A stretch of 64,000 nt of DNA from Actinoplanes flavus (GCF_017592555.1 NZ_JAGFNS010000006.1:126432-190431), one strand, 5' to 3'; numbered from the stretch's first letter, positions 27,407 through 36,361 are shown. The notes: a model not told the origin generated them from the letters alone. A program made the numbers and translations.

Positions 27407-29097
27407 CAACCCACCTCCGCGGTCCGGTCCCGGGTGATCAACGGCAGCGGCACCTCCGGGCCACGGTCCCGGGGGATCAGCGGCAGCGGCGCCGCGACCA
27501 GCCGGTCGCCGGCGCGCACCGGCAGGGTGAGCCGGAACTGGGCGCCCTCGCCGGGCGCACCCCAGGCCTCCAGCCAGCCACCGTGCAGCCGCGCGTCCTC
27601 GACGCTGATCGACAGGCCCAGACCGGTGCCGCCGGTCTGCCGGGCCCGGGACGGGTCGGCCCGCCAGAACCGGTTGAAGACCAGCCGCTCCTCCCCCGGT
27701 TTCAGGCCGATCCCGTGGTCGCGGACGGTGATGGCCACGGCCGCGTCGTCGGTGGCCATGGTGATCCGCACCGGTTTCGCCTCCCCGTGCTCGACCGCGT
27801 TGCCCACCAGGTTGCGCAGCACCCGCTCGACCCGGCGCGGGTCCACCTCGGCGATCACCGGGGTGTCCGGCAGGCGCAGCTCCAGCTCGACGCCGGCCCG
27901 CTCGGCCAGCCCGGTGAGCCGCTCGGCCACCCGCTCGACGATCGGGACCAGGTCGGTGTGCTCGGCGTCCAGCGCGGCGAACCCGGCGTCGAACCGGCTG
28001 ATCTCCAGCAGGTCGGTGAGCAGCTCCTCGAAGCGGTCCAGCTCGGCCTGCAACAACTCGGCGCTGCGCGCCACCGCCGGGTCGAACTCCTCACGCTCCG
28101 AGAAGATCAGGTCGGCGGCCATCCGTACGGTCGTCAGCGGCGTCCGCAGCTCGTGCGACACGTCCGAGGTGAACCGCCGCTGCAACCGGGACATCTCCTC
28201 CAGCCGGACGATCTGCCGCTGCAGGTTCGCCGCCATCTGGTTGAACGCGGCGGCCAGCAGCGCCAGGTCGTCCTCGCCGTCCACCTTCATCCGCTGGTCG
28301 AGCAGGCCGGCCGAGAGGCGCTGGGCGGTCCGCGCGGCCACCCGGACCGGGGTCACCACGAGCCGGGTGACCAGGCCGGCCACCACGCCGAGCAGGATCA
28401 CCAAAGCCAGGCCGGTGGCCAGCACGATGGTCCGGATCAGGTTGGCGTCCTGGTCCTCGGTGGTCAGCGGAACCATGTAGTAGAGCTCGACGTGACCGAA
28501 GCGGGTGGGCACCGGTGAGCCGTACACCAGGTATTTCGTGACCTGGCCGTTGATCTCGGCGGTCCGGATCTGGCGGGCCTGCTTGCCGGATCCGGCGGAG
28601 ACCTTGTCGATCATGTCGCGGGTGATCAGGTCGCTGGTGTCGGCGGTCGGCGGCACGGTGACCGCCTGGAGGTCCGGGTAGTTCTCCGCCCGGATCGAGA
28701 CGATCGACGAGCCCGGCGAGCCGGTCTCCCCGTCGTACAGCTCGTTGGCCAGATCGTTCAGCGCGTTCGGCAGCTCCGGATCCCGGGCCTGGGGATAGAG
28801 CGTAAGCTGCTTGAGCGCGTAGTCCACCTTGCCGTTCATCGCAGTCCGGGCCTCGTCCTCGGCGCGGCTCAGCAGGATGTCGGTGCTGCTGTTCGCGATG
28901 AAGGCGCCGAAGGTGCCGACCAGCAGGCTGGAGGCGACCAGCGTCAGCGCCACCACCCGCAACTGGAGCGAACGGCGCCAGGCCCGGCGGGCCGGCGCCG
29001 TGTAACGCTCCAGGTGGCGGGCCAGGACACGCCAGTAACGCCGCACCACTCGCAGGGCGCGGCGTACGGGCATGGGAAGCCAGGTGGGAGCACGCAT
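27406..29097 (-). CDS. mtrB: Sensor histidine kinase MtrB
   Basis: 563 residues. A basic cytosolic N terminus, first membrane helix (VVALTLVASSLLVGTFGAF), extracellular domain (about 70-230), second helix (TIVLATGLALVILLGVVAG), HAMP, HisKA with His315 in SDVSHELRTPLTTV, and HATPase_c (LVGNAVEHG, DHGIGLKPGEE, GTGLGLS). It phosphorylates MtrA and controls cell-wall, division and osmotic-stress genes. It starts 29 bases after mtrA and overlaps lpqB by one base. Confidence 0.95.
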   Translation of the reverse strand: MRAPTWLPMPVRRALRVVRRYWRVLARHLERYTAPARRAWRRSLQLRVVALTLVASSLLVGTFGAFIANSSTDILLSRAEDEARTAMNGKVDYALKQLTLYPQARDPELPNALNDLANELYDGETGSPGSSIVSIRAENYPDLQAVTVPPTADTSDLITRDMIDKVSAGSGKQARQIRTAEINGQVTKYLVYGSPVPTRFGHVELYYMVPLTTEDQDANLIRTIVLATGLALVILLGVVAGLVTRLVVTPVRVAARTAQRLSAGLLDQRMKVDGEDDLALLAAAFNQMAANLQRQIVRLEEMSRLQRRFTSDVSHELRTPLTTVRMAADLIFSEREEFDPAVARSAELLQAELDRFEELLTDLLEISRFDAGFAALDAEHTDLVPIVERVAERLTGLAERAGVELELRLPDTPVIAEVDPRRVERVLRNLVGNAVEHGEAKPVRITMATDDAAVAITVRDHGIGLKPGEERLVFNRFWRADPSRARQTGGTGLGLSISVEDARLHGGWLEAWGAPGEGAQFRLTLPVRAGDRLVAAPLPLIPRDRGPEVPLPLITRDRTAEVG

Positions 29098-29125
29098 CGC
29101 GGCAAGGTTATCCCCCCGCCGACGA

Positions 29126-29824
29126 TCAGCCGGTGCCCGCCTTGTAGCCGACGCCGCGGACTGTGAGGATGATCTCCGGCCGCTCGGGGTCCGGCTCTAT
29201 CTTGGCGCGCAACCGCTGGACGTGCACGTTGACCAGGCGCGTGTCGGCGGCGTGCCGGTAACCCCAGACCTGCTCGAGCAGCACCTCGCGGGTGAAGACC
29301 TGACGCGGCTTGCGGGCCAGGGCCACCAGGAGGTCGAACTCGAGCGGCGTCAGCTTCACCTCCTCGCCGTCCCGGGACACGGTGTGCGCCGGCACGTCGA
29401 TGGTGATCTGGTTACCGGGCGGGCCGATGGTGAGCATCTCCGGCGCGGCGTCCTCGCCACGGCGCAGGCGGGCCCGCATCCGGGCCACCAGCTCCTTGGG
29501 CTTGAACGGCTTGACCACGTAGTCGTCGGCGCCGGACTCCAGGCCCAGCACGACGTCGACGGTGTCGCTCTTCGCCGTCAGCATCACGATCGGGATGCCC
29601 GACTCGGCGCGGATGGCGCGCGCCACGTCGATGCCGCTCATGCCGGGCAGCATCAGATCGAGCAGAACGATATCCGGGCGATTCTCCCGGAAAGCGGCCA
29701 GGGCACGTTCACCGTCCGCCACGAAGGAGGGTAGGAATCCTTCGCTGCGCAGGACGATGCCGAGCATCTCGGCCAACGCGGGATCGTCATCGACGACCAG
29801 TACCCGGGCTCTCATGCGGTCCAA
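29126..29824 (-). CDS. mtrA: Response regulator MtrA
   Basis: 232 residues. OmpR/PhoB class: receiver domain with DDD at 12-14 and phosphoacceptor Asp56 in LLDLMLPGMSGID, Lys in VVKPFKPKELVAR, then a winged-helix DNA-binding domain ending QVWGYRHAADTRLVNVHVQR and VRGVGYKAG. Near-identical motifs to the mycobacterial protein. TTG at 29824 is favoured: GGGAGG is about 11 bases upstream and it yields MDRMR, matching MDTMR in M. tuberculosis; an ATG at 29815 is the alternative. Head of the mtrA-mtrB-lpqB-comF operon. Confidence 0.96.
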   Translation of the reverse strand: MDRMRARVLVVDDDPALAEMLGIVLRSEGFLPSFVADGERALAAFRENRPDIVLLDLMLPGMSGIDVARAIRAESGIPIVMLTAKSDTVDVVLGLESGADDYVVKPFKPKELVARMRARLRRGEDAAPEMLTIGPPGNQITIDVPAHTVSRDGEEVKLTPLEFDLLVALARKPRQVFTREVLLEQVWGYRHAADTRLVNVHVQRLRAKIEPDPERPEIILTVRGVGYKAGTG

Positions 29825-29896
29825 TATTGCACTGTCCTCCCGATCTTCGCGCTACCTGGGGGGCGATCTTGCCCGGGAAGCCCATCCCGCCCAGAG

Positions 29897-29928
29897 AAAA
29901 CGGGCGGTCCCGGTCCGGGACCGCCCGT
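29897..29928 (-). terminator. Rho-independent terminator of the DUF397 gene
   Basis: Perfect 12-bp stem (29900-29911 with 29917-29928) and a 5-base loop. On the minus strand the stem is followed by TTTTC. It lies about 30 bases beyond the stop of the DUF397 gene and insulates mtrA from it. Confidence 0.8.
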
Positions 29929-29958
29929 CGCGCGCGATCAATGATCAGAGAATCCCGA

Positions 29959-30162
29959 TCACGCGCCGGGCCGGTCGAACTCTCCCGCTCGGACCCCGGC
30001 GATGAAGCCGGTCCAGCCCGCGTTGCCGAAGCTCAGCACCGGTCCGGTGGCATCCTTCGAGTCACGCACCAGCACCGCGGCGGGCACCTCGGCGACTTCG
30101 ACGCAGTGCCCGGCAGCGCCACTGCGGCTGCTCTTACGCCAGGTGAGCGTGGTGTCCTGCAT
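29959..30162 (-). CDS. DUF397 small protein, WhiJ-partner type
   Basis: 67 residues. The DUF397 signature is clear: TLTWRKSSRSGAAGHCVEVA, VLVRDSKDATGPVLSF and a terminal WTGFIAGVRAGEF. In Streptomyces such proteins are encoded beside WhiJ-like XRE regulators and antagonise or modulate them. The ATG at 30162 is chosen because AAGGAG is six bases upstream; the ATG two codons earlier would touch the binding site. It lies 50 bases downstream of the XRE gene on the same strand and is followed by a strong terminator. Confidence 0.88.
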   Translation of the reverse strand: MQDTTLTWRKSSRSGAAGHCVEVAEVPAAVLVRDSKDATGPVLSFGNAGWTGFIAGVRAGEFDRPGA

Positions 30163-30182
30163 GATCATCTCCTTCCGTGGAA

Positions 30183-30196
30183 TGCAAGTCCATTGG
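30183..30196. promoter_or_regulatory. Operator-like motif between XRE and DUF397 genes
   Basis: TGCAAGTCCATTGG. It matches TGCAAGTGCATTGG, found on the minus strand upstream of the XRE gene (31111-31124), in 13 of 14 positions. A motif this long shared by the two gene starts suggests a binding site of the XRE regulator. Confidence 0.5.
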
Positions 30197-30212
30197 ACCC
30201 CACGCCGGGAGA

Positions 30213-31061
30213 TCACCGGGCCAGACGATCCCTCGTCTCAGCGATGACCGTTCGGCTGTCTTCTGGCGACAAAGAGCGTTCTTGCAGGTCATCGAAGGCG
30301 TCCTGGTACACGTCGATCTCCTCGGGCTTCACCCGGAAGAGGCCCCCGGTCAGCCCTTCGATGTGCACCACCGGGGCCCGGGTGCCGGTCGCGAACTCCA
30401 GCACCATGAACGACTCGGTCAGGCCGGCGTGCGCGCCCGCCTGGAACGGCAGGATCATCAGTTCCACACCGGGACGGCTGCTCGCCTCGTACAGCCGGGC
30501 CAGCTGACGGCGCTGCACCTCCGGCCCGCCGATCTCACGCAGCAGCACGCCCTCGTCGATGACGATCCGCAGGATGGGCGGCGGCACCCGGGTCAGCGTC
30601 GACTGCCGGGCCATCCGCAGCGCGAGCCGGCGCTGGATGATGGCCGAGTCGTCGATGTCGACGCCGGTCTCGATCACGGCGCGGGCGTACTCGTCGGTCT
30701 GGAGCAGGCCGGGCACCACCTGGGTCTCCCACTCGGAGATCCGCACGGCCTCGGCCTCCAGGGCCAGGTACTCGTCGTAGGGGTCCGGGACCGACGACCG
30801 GTACGGCGTCCACCAGGCCCGGGCCCGTCCCCGCCGGGCCAGGTCCCGCAGCCGGCCGCGGTCCTCCACGCCCACCCCGTACAGGGTGAGGAGCCGGTCC
30901 AGGTCCGGTTCACTGATCCCGGTGTGCGCCGTCTCGATCCGGCTGAGTTTCGACTCCGACCAGCCGAGCGCGGTCGCCACGTCGACCGCGCGGCGCTCAC
31001 CGCGGAGCCGGCGCAGTTCCCCGCCGAGCTCCCGGCGCGCTGTCGATGTCGGCCTCGCCAC
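30213..31061 (-). CDS. XRE regulator with DUF5753 domain (WhiJ-like)
   Basis: 282 residues from a GTG at 31061 (ARPTSTARRELGGELRRLRG). Helix-turn-helix near residues 10-60 (VDVATALGWSESKLSRIETAHTG within two segments), then the DUF5753 effector domain (WETQVVPGLLQTDEYARAV, ILRIVIDEGVLLREIGG, ILPFQAGAHAGLTESFMVLE). This is the WhiJ-type architecture tied to development and secondary metabolism in Streptomyces. It is paired with the DUF397 gene. It has two TGCAAGT motifs 20 bases apart just upstream, which fits autoregulation. Confidence 0.88.
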   Translation of the reverse strand: MARPTSTARRELGGELRRLRGERRAVDVATALGWSESKLSRIETAHTGISEPDLDRLLTLYGVGVEDRGRLRDLARRGRARAWWTPYRSSVPDPYDEYLALEAEAVRISEWETQVVPGLLQTDEYARAVIETGVDIDDSAIIQRRLALRMARQSTLTRVPPPILRIVIDEGVLLREIGGPEVQRRQLARLYEASSRPGVELMILPFQAGAHAGLTESFMVLEFATGTRAPVVHIEGLTGGLFRVKPEEIDVYQDAFDDLQERSLSPEDSRTVIAETRDRLAR

Positions 31062-31097
31062 GGAGTCACCATATCGACGGATCGGGTCCCCGTTGCA

Positions 31098-31124
31098 ACT
31101 TGCATAGCCACCAATGCACTTGCA
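31098..31124 (-). promoter_or_regulatory. Repeated operator-like motif upstream of XRE gene
   Basis: Two minus-strand copies of TGCAAGT (31098-31104 and 31118-31124), 20 bases apart start to start. The second extends to TGCAAGTGCATTGG, the motif repeated at 30183-30196. Located 37-63 bases before the GTG of the XRE regulator. Confidence 0.5.
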
Positions 31125-31427
31125 GCGCCCGGTGCCCCGTGACGTAATGGGTGGGTGACGGCCGTACCGGTGGCGGCAACCGCCGGGGAAGAGGCCCCGC
31201 CCGGGTCGGGCGGACGGCTGCTGCGGCCGGGATAGCGAACGGGGCGACAGGCCTGAGCCCGCCGCCCCGTTCATCCCCCCGGTTTGGTACCGCGCGCGTC
31301 CGTGGGACCCCCCGATCACCAATGACGCTGCGTGCTTCTAGATTCACACTCTGCAACCACCATGTCAAGGTATTTCGAGAAATTTCGGGCGCGAAGTGAC
31401 GGAGTGCGACGGAGGGGTGGCGCAAAT

Positions 31428-31452
31428 CGGCCCCGCCGGCGCGGCGGGGCCG
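31428..31452 (-). terminator. Terminator-like hairpin after manA
   Basis: Perfect 10-bp G/C stem (31428-31437 with 31443-31452) and a 5-base loop, about 43 bases past the manA stop. On the minus strand it is followed by ATTTG, a weak U tract. Likely end of the manB-Trm112-SIS-manA transcript. Confidence 0.6.
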
Positions 31453-31494
31453 AAAGCGGGCGAGTCGGATCCACGACAGACCCGCACGCGCGGG

Positions 31495-32679
31495 TCAGGC
31501 CGGAACGGCCGCCACGAAGATGGTGCCGAGGCCGGCGGCGGTGAGCGGGCCCGTGTCGGCCGGGGCGTAGGCGGCCGTACCCGGGTGGAGGGTCACCGGG
31601 ATGCCGTGTTCCTCGCCGACGTGGACGTCCCCCTCGGTGCCCAGCAGGATGCGGGGGCCGCTGCCGGGGACGCGGGCCGGCGGGCGGTCGGCGGTGAGGG
31701 TGATCCGGTACAGCTCGAAGTCGGGAACCGGCACACGCCACGCCGTCACGCCGGGCGCCAGATCGTGCGGATGCAGCAACGGGTCGTCGAGGACCTCGAA
31801 ACGGAGCACCCGCAGCAGCTCGGCCACGTCGACACGCTTCGGGGTGAGGCCACCGCGGAGCACGTTGTCGCTGGCGGCCATGAGCTCGACGCCCAGGCCG
31901 TTCAGATAGGCGTGCAGATTGCCGGCGGGCATCCAGATGGCCTCGCCCGGGGCCAGGCGCACCAGGTTGAGCAGCAGAGCCACCAGGACCCCGGGGTCGC
32001 CCGGGTAGTGCTCGGCCAGCGTCACGGCCAGGCGGTGCGAGGCGGCGTGCGGGTGGTCGGCGGGATGCGCGGCGATCGCCGTGACCACGTCGTCGATCAG
32101 CGGCTTGCGATCCTCGCCCGGCCAGGTGAGCAGCAGGCGGACGGCCTCGGACAGATCACCGGAGCGCAGCGCCGTGACGACCGGGTCCAGGCGGGGCAGG
32201 GCGAAGCCGGCGATCACCTCGGCGGCCGTCGCCGGCGGGCGGAACCCGCACAGCGCCTCGAACGGGGTGAGCGCCACCAGGATCTCCGGCTTGTGGTGGG
32301 CGTCCGTGTAGTTCTTCGGCGCCTCCGGGTCGGCCTCCTGGCGGGCGAACGCCTCCTTCGCGTACGCCGCGTCGGGGTGGGCCTGCAGGGAGAGCGGGGC
32401 GGCGGCGGCCAGGACCTTCATCAGGAACGGCAGGCGCGGCCCGAACCGCTCCGCCACGTCCTCCCCCAGCTGGCCGGCCGGGTCACCGGCGATGAGGCCG
32501 TCGAGGTGGACCGGCCCGTCGGTGCCGGGCACGGTGGACGGGTCGCCGGGGTGCGCGCCGAGCCACAGCTCCGCCTCCGGCTCCGCGGTGGGAGCGGGGC
32601 GGCCCTGCAACCCCGCGATCGCGGTCCGGGAGCCCCAGGCGTACGGCCGGATGACGCCGGTCAGCGGGTACACGGTCAT
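31495..32679 (-). CDS. manA: Mannose-6-phosphate isomerase
   Basis: 394 residues, type I phosphomannose isomerase, zinc enzyme interconverting fructose-6-P and mannose-6-P. Seen: GVIRPYAWGS near the start, ELWLGAHPGDPS, zinc ligands in LQAHPDAAYAKE and DAHHKPEILVAL, and the active-site region PGEAIWMPAGNLHAYLNG. Its ATG overlaps the stop of the SIS gene. With manB (34228) and the GDP-mannose pyrophosphorylase (49259) it supplies GDP-mannose for wall glycans and lipids. Confidence 0.93.
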   Translation of the reverse strand: MTVYPLTGVIRPYAWGSRTAIAGLQGRPAPTAEPEAELWLGAHPGDPSTVPGTDGPVHLDGLIAGDPAGQLGEDVAERFGPRLPFLMKVLAAAAPLSLQAHPDAAYAKEAFARQEADPEAPKNYTDAHHKPEILVALTPFEALCGFRPPATAAEVIAGFALPRLDPVVTALRSGDLSEAVRLLLTWPGEDRKPLIDDVVTAIAAHPADHPHAASHRLAVTLAEHYPGDPGVLVALLLNLVRLAPGEAIWMPAGNLHAYLNGLGVELMAASDNVLRGGLTPKRVDVAELLRVLRFEVLDDPLLHPHDLAPGVTAWRVPVPDFELYRITLTADRPPARVPGSGPRILLGTEGDVHVGEEHGIPVTLHPGTAAYAPADTGPLTAAGLGTIFVAAVPA

Positions 32680-33899
32680 CAGATGCCCTCCGGAAGTGGG
32701 TTCGAGAGCTCCTTCATCTCGCTGATCGCCGGAACCGCCATCGGGTCGAGGCCGTGGGCCAGCGCCAGGTACAGCGAGGCGAAGTCGGGCACCGCGACCA
32801 GCGACGCCAGCCGCTCCAGGCTGGATCCGCCCTCGGCGGTGAGCACGTCGCAGCGGACGCCCCGCCGGTCGGCCAGCGTCTGGATGGCGTCGGCCCGGCG
32901 CTCCTCGACGGCGACCGGCTCGTCGGCGTCGTCCTCCGGGTTGAGCCCGCCGTCGCGGAAGACCACCAGCCGGAGCCGGGTCAGCTCGTCGGCGTCGTCG
33001 GCCGGGTCGGCGAAGATGTCCCGCGACGTCTCGGCGAGACCGCCGAAGACGCCGTCGAGCAGGCCCACCCGGCCCCGGCCGGCCTCACCGAGCGCGCCGG
33101 CCATCACCGGGTACCGGGCGTTGGCGGCCAGGGTGTCGGCGAACCGGCGGGCCGCGACCGTGGCCAGCGGGGAGGAACCCCAGACGATCGGCACCGAGCC
33201 GGCCAGACCGAGGGCCAGCTCCTTGGCCGGGTTGACGAACGAGTCGGCGCCGGGACGGCAGCGCTCGGCGTCGGCGTCCAGCCGGGTGGCGGTCTCGGCG
33301 ATGTCCGCCTCGGCCAGCTTGGCGATGCCGAGCGCCCGGCCGGCGAAGAGCACCGGAATGGTCAGACCCCACAGGGTGGCCCGGGCCGGGGCCCGGCGCG
33401 GCACGCCGATGAAGGGGGCGCGGGCCCGCTCGGCCACCGCCTCCAGGTCGGACCCGGGGTTGCCGATGGCGACCAGGCGGGCGCCCCGGCGGGCCGCCGC
33501 CTCGGCCGCGGCGAGCGCCTCCGGGCTGCGGCCGGAGGCGGACACGGCGATCACCACGTCGGCCGCGCCGACCCAGCCGGGCACGCCCGCGCTGCGGTGG
33601 CCGATGATCGGCACCGGGCAGCGCGGGCCGGCGACGGTGGACAGGATGCTGCCGGTGAGCCCGGCGGTGCCGATGCCGGCGACCACCACGGCCCGCGGGC
33701 GGCCCTCGTCGGCGAGCATGCTCAGGTCGACCTCGGCGGCGAGCGCCGCGGCCTCCCGCACCTGCGCGCCGGCCGAGGCGGTGGCCCGCAGCATGCCGCC
33801 GGGGTCGTTGTCGAGCATCGACTTCTCGTCGTTGAGCAGCGACTCGTCGGCGACCCGATGGCCGTTGACGCCGGCGGAGCCGCTCACTGGGCCGGCCAT
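32679..33899 (-). CDS. SIS-domain sugar-phosphate isomerase-like protein
   Basis: 406 residues, two SIS folds, of the bifunctional phosphoglucose/phosphomannose isomerase group (AVVVAGIGTAGLTGSIL, ADVVIAVSASGRSPEALAA, GSVPIVWGSSPLATVAARR). Orthologous by position to Rv3256c, between manA and manB. The ATG at 33899 overlaps the Trm112-like stop (ATGA) and begins AGPVSGSAGVNGHRVADESL. Longer upstream frame is not credible. Substrate has not been established for this actinobacterial branch. Confidence 0.82.
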   Translation of the reverse strand: MAGPVSGSAGVNGHRVADESLLNDEKSMLDNDPGGMLRATASAGAQVREAAALAAEVDLSMLADEGRPRAVVVAGIGTAGLTGSILSTVAGPRCPVPIIGHRSAGVPGWVGAADVVIAVSASGRSPEALAAAEAAARRGARLVAIGNPGSDLEAVAERARAPFIGVPRRAPARATLWGLTIPVLFAGRALGIAKLAEADIAETATRLDADAERCRPGADSFVNPAKELALGLAGSVPIVWGSSPLATVAARRFADTLAANARYPVMAGALGEAGRGRVGLLDGVFGGLAETSRDIFADPADDADELTRLRLVVFRDGGLNPEDDADEPVAVEERRADAIQTLADRRGVRCDVLTAEGGSSLERLASLVAVPDFASLYLALAHGLDPMAVPAISEMKELSNPLPEGI

Positions 33900-34183
33900 C
33901 AGTCCGTCTCCTCGTCGGCGGGCTTCTCGACGGAATCCTCGGCCAGCGGGCCGGCCGAGCGGGCGGCCGGCCGGTCCTTCGAAGAAGAGCCGGCCGGCTC
34001 CTCCGACGAGGACCCGGGCAGCCGCGCCTCGTCCAGCAGCAGGATCGGGATGTCGTCGCGGATCTCGAAGATCCGGCCACACTCGGTGCACGTCAGCGTC
34101 TGCGCGCCCGCGTCGTGCTCGAGGGGCGCGTGATGGGTGTCCGGGCAGGCCAGAATCTCCAGCAACTGCTGATCGAGCGCCAC
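33899..34183 (-). CDS. Trm112-like zinc-ribbon protein
   Basis: 94 residues. The N-terminal 55 residues are a Trm112/YcaR-type domain (LDQQLLEILACPDTHHAPLE, LTCTECGRIFEIRDDIPILL) with Cys residues placed for zinc, though the first CxxC is replaced by a single Cys. The rest is a Ser/Glu/Asp-rich tail (SSSEEPAGSSSKDRPAARS) without visible fold. Family members are small activators of methyltransferases or have unknown roles. Conserved between the SIS gene and manB. Confidence 0.85.
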   Translation of the reverse strand: MALDQQLLEILACPDTHHAPLEHDAGAQTLTCTECGRIFEIRDDIPILLLDEARLPGSSSEEPAGSSSKDRPAARSAGPLAEDSVEKPADEETD

Positions 34184-34227
34184 CGAGTTACTCCTAATCG
34201 CCGCGTTGAACTCCGGTCGTGGCGATC

Positions 34228-35610
34228 CTATCCACGAACGATGGCGAGCACCGCGTCGCGCAGCTTCGCCATCCGATCCGCGTCGGGCGCCTCCACGTTC
34301 AGGCGCAGCAGCGGCTCCGTGTTGGACGCCCGCAGGTTGAACCAGGCGCCGTCACCGAGCTGGAAGGTCATCCCGTCGAGGTCGTCCACCCGGGCGTCCG
34401 GGAACGCGGCACGCACCTCGGCGATCTTGGCGGCGGCGTCGGCCACCGTGGAGTTGATCTCACCGGAGGCGGCGTACCGCTCGTACTCGGCGGCGAACTC
34501 GGAGAGCGGCAGGTCCTGCCCGCCGAACGCGGCCAGCACGTGCATGGCGGCCAGCATGCCGGTGTCGGCGAACCAGAAGTCGCGGAAGTAGTAGTGCGCC
34601 GAGTGCTCGCCGCCGAAGACCGCATTGGTGGCGGCCATCTCGGCCTTGATGAACGAGTGGCCGACCCGGCTGCGGACCGGCTTGCCACCGTTCTCGGTGA
34701 TGATCTCCGGAACCGCGGCCGAGGTGATCAGGTTGTGGATGATCGTGCTGCCCGGGAACTTGGCCAGCTCACGGGCGGCGACCAGCGCGGTGATCGCGGA
34801 CGGCGAGACCGGGTCGCCCTTCTCGTCGACGACGAAGCAGCGGTCGGCGTCGCCGTCGAACGCGAGACCGATGTCGGCGCCCTGCTCGCGGACCGCCTTC
34901 TGGAGGTCCACCAGGTTCTTCGGGTCCAGCGGGTTCGCCTCGTGGTTGGGGAACGAACCGTCCAGCTCGAAGAAGAGCGGCTCGATGGTCAACGGCAGGG
35001 CCGGGAGCACCTGGTCACCGAGGACGGCCGGGACGGTGTAACCGCCCATGCCGTTGCCCGCGTCCACGATGACCTTGAGCGGCCGGATGCCGGACAGGTC
35101 GACCAGCGAGCGCAGGTGCGCGGCGTAGTCGGCGAGCAGGTTGCGCTGCTCCACCCGGGACGGTCCGTCGGCCTCCGCGTTCAGGTCGGAGAGCAGCTGC
35201 TGGGCGCGCTGGCGGACGATCGCCAGGCCGCTGTCCTGGCCGACCGGCCGGGCGCCGGAACGGCACAGCTTGATCCCGTTGTACTGCGCCGGGTTGTGAC
35301 TGGCGGTGAACATCGCGCCGGGCAGGCTCAGCGCGCCGGACGCGTAGTAGAGCTGGTCGGTCGACGCGAGCCCGATGTTGATCACGGCCACCCCGGCGGA
35401 GTTCGCGCCCCGGGCGAAGGCGGCGGCCAGAGCAGGCCCGGACTCGCGCATGTCGTGACCGATCACGATCTGATCCGGCTCGTCACCGGACTCACGCAAC
35501 ATCTCGACGAACGCCGTGCCGATCGCTCGGGCCACCGTCTCGTTGAACTGGTCCGGGACGGTACCCCGTACGTCGTACGCCTTGATGATCTGCGACAGAT
35601 CAGACACCAC
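34228..35610 (-). CDS. manB: Phosphomannomutase/phosphoglucomutase
   Basis: 460 residues, alpha-D-phosphohexomutase. It converts mannose-6-P to mannose-1-P. The catalytic serine loop TASHNPAQYNGIK, the magnesium site DGDADRC and the sugar-binding GGEHSAHYYFRD loop are seen, with the C-terminal phosphate loop LRASNTEPLLRLN. GTG start with another GTG immediately after. First gene of the manB-Trm112-SIS-manA operon, the order seen in M. tuberculosis Rv3257c-Rv3255c. Confidence 0.93.
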   Translation of the reverse strand: MVSDLSQIIKAYDVRGTVPDQFNETVARAIGTAFVEMLRESGDEPDQIVIGHDMRESGPALAAAFARGANSAGVAVINIGLASTDQLYYASGALSLPGAMFTASHNPAQYNGIKLCRSGARPVGQDSGLAIVRQRAQQLLSDLNAEADGPSRVEQRNLLADYAAHLRSLVDLSGIRPLKVIVDAGNGMGGYTVPAVLGDQVLPALPLTIEPLFFELDGSFPNHEANPLDPKNLVDLQKAVREQGADIGLAFDGDADRCFVVDEKGDPVSPSAITALVAARELAKFPGSTIIHNLITSAAVPEIITENGGKPVRSRVGHSFIKAEMAATNAVFGGEHSAHYYFRDFWFADTGMLAAMHVLAAFGGQDLPLSEFAAEYERYAASGEINSTVADAAAKIAEVRAAFPDARVDDLDGMTFQLGDGAWFNLRASNTEPLLRLNVEAPDADRMAKLRDAVLAIVRG

Positions 35611-35695
35611 TGCACCCCTTGCGCCAATATCCCCTTTGGGCCCGAGGGTATCGGAGCGCCTCGCGCGTCAAGGTCTCAACCGCGCGGCCGTACGG

Positions 35696-36361
35696 TTAAC
35701 GGAGGAGATCTCTACACGCACGGTCCGCGGCTCGCGTCGTCTCGGGCAGCCGGAACCGGGGCGCGAGTGCGAGTGTCAGCGCACAGGCCCGGTCCAGGCC
35801 GATCCGGTGTCCGACCGAGACGAAGACCGGTTTCACCCCGGCCTGGGTCCGCAGCACCGCACCGACCGTCTCCCCGGCGTCGACCAGCGGCGACCGCGCG
35901 CCCCGCTCTTCTCCGACCGGCTCCCAGTCTCCCACCAACCGGGTCTTCCCGACGCCGAACGCCGGGAGATCGGTGAGGACGCCGAGGTGCGCGGCCAGCC
36001 CGAAGCGGCGCGGGTGGGCCAGTCCGTGCCCGTCGCAGATCAGCACCTCCGGCGGGACGGTCAGCCGGCCGAGCGCCTCCAACAGCGCGGGCACCTCCCG
36101 GAAGGCGAACAGCCCGGGGACGTACGGGAACGCCGGCCGCCCCCGAACCACAGCCGTGTCCACCACCGTGAGATCGGCGACCCGCAGCACCACGACCGCG
36201 GCGGCGAGCCGGTCGTCGCCCTCGGCGTAGGCCACGTCCAGGCCGGCGACGGTCGCGGGCGCCTCCGGCCCGGCGCTGTGGACCACCCGGGAACGCAGGC
36301 CGTCCTGCACGGCGAGGGCTTCTTCTTCGGTACGGGGCCAGGGCTGCACGACCCGGAGCAT
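35696..36361 (-). CDS. nfi: Endonuclease V (deoxyinosine 3' endonuclease)
   Basis: About 221 residues. Repair enzyme nicking DNA one nucleotide 3' to deoxyinosine formed by adenine deamination. Motifs: GLDVAYAEGDD (first catalytic Asp), YVPGLFAFREVPALLEAL (PYxPGxLxFRE equivalent), ICDGHGLAHPRRFGLAAHLG (second Asp and metal site) and VGKTRLVGDW. ATG at 36361 preferred; a GTG at 36376 would add five residues. It is divergent from the GAF regulator at 36418. No equivalent sits here in the mycobacterial gene order. Confidence 0.92.
   Translation of the reverse strand: MLRVVQPWPRTEEEALAVQDGLRSRVVHSAGPEAPATVAGLDVAYAEGDDRLAAAVVVLRVADLTVVDTAVVRGRPAFPYVPGLFAFREVPALLEALGRLTVPPEVLICDGHGLAHPRRFGLAAHLGVLTDLPAFGVGKTRLVGDWEPVGEERGARSPLVDAGETVGAVLRTQAGVKPVFVSVGHRIGLDRACALTLALAPRFRLPETTRAADRACRDLLR

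Larger units (their letters stand above)
31062..31494. other. Intergenic region between manA end and XRE start
   Basis: 433 bases without a supportable gene. It holds the XRE operator candidates (31098-31124), the manA terminator (31428-31452), and on the minus strand a TTGACA (31363-31368) and GAATCT (31340-31345) pair with a 17-base spacer. That pair could drive the XRE gene with a leader of about 270 bases. Confidence 0.5.

Noticed and set aside
31151-31399. Small plus-strand gene in the XRE-manA interval
   Set aside because: Composition is Arg/Gly/Pro-rich without domain or convincing ribosome binding site, and it overlaps operator and terminator elements.
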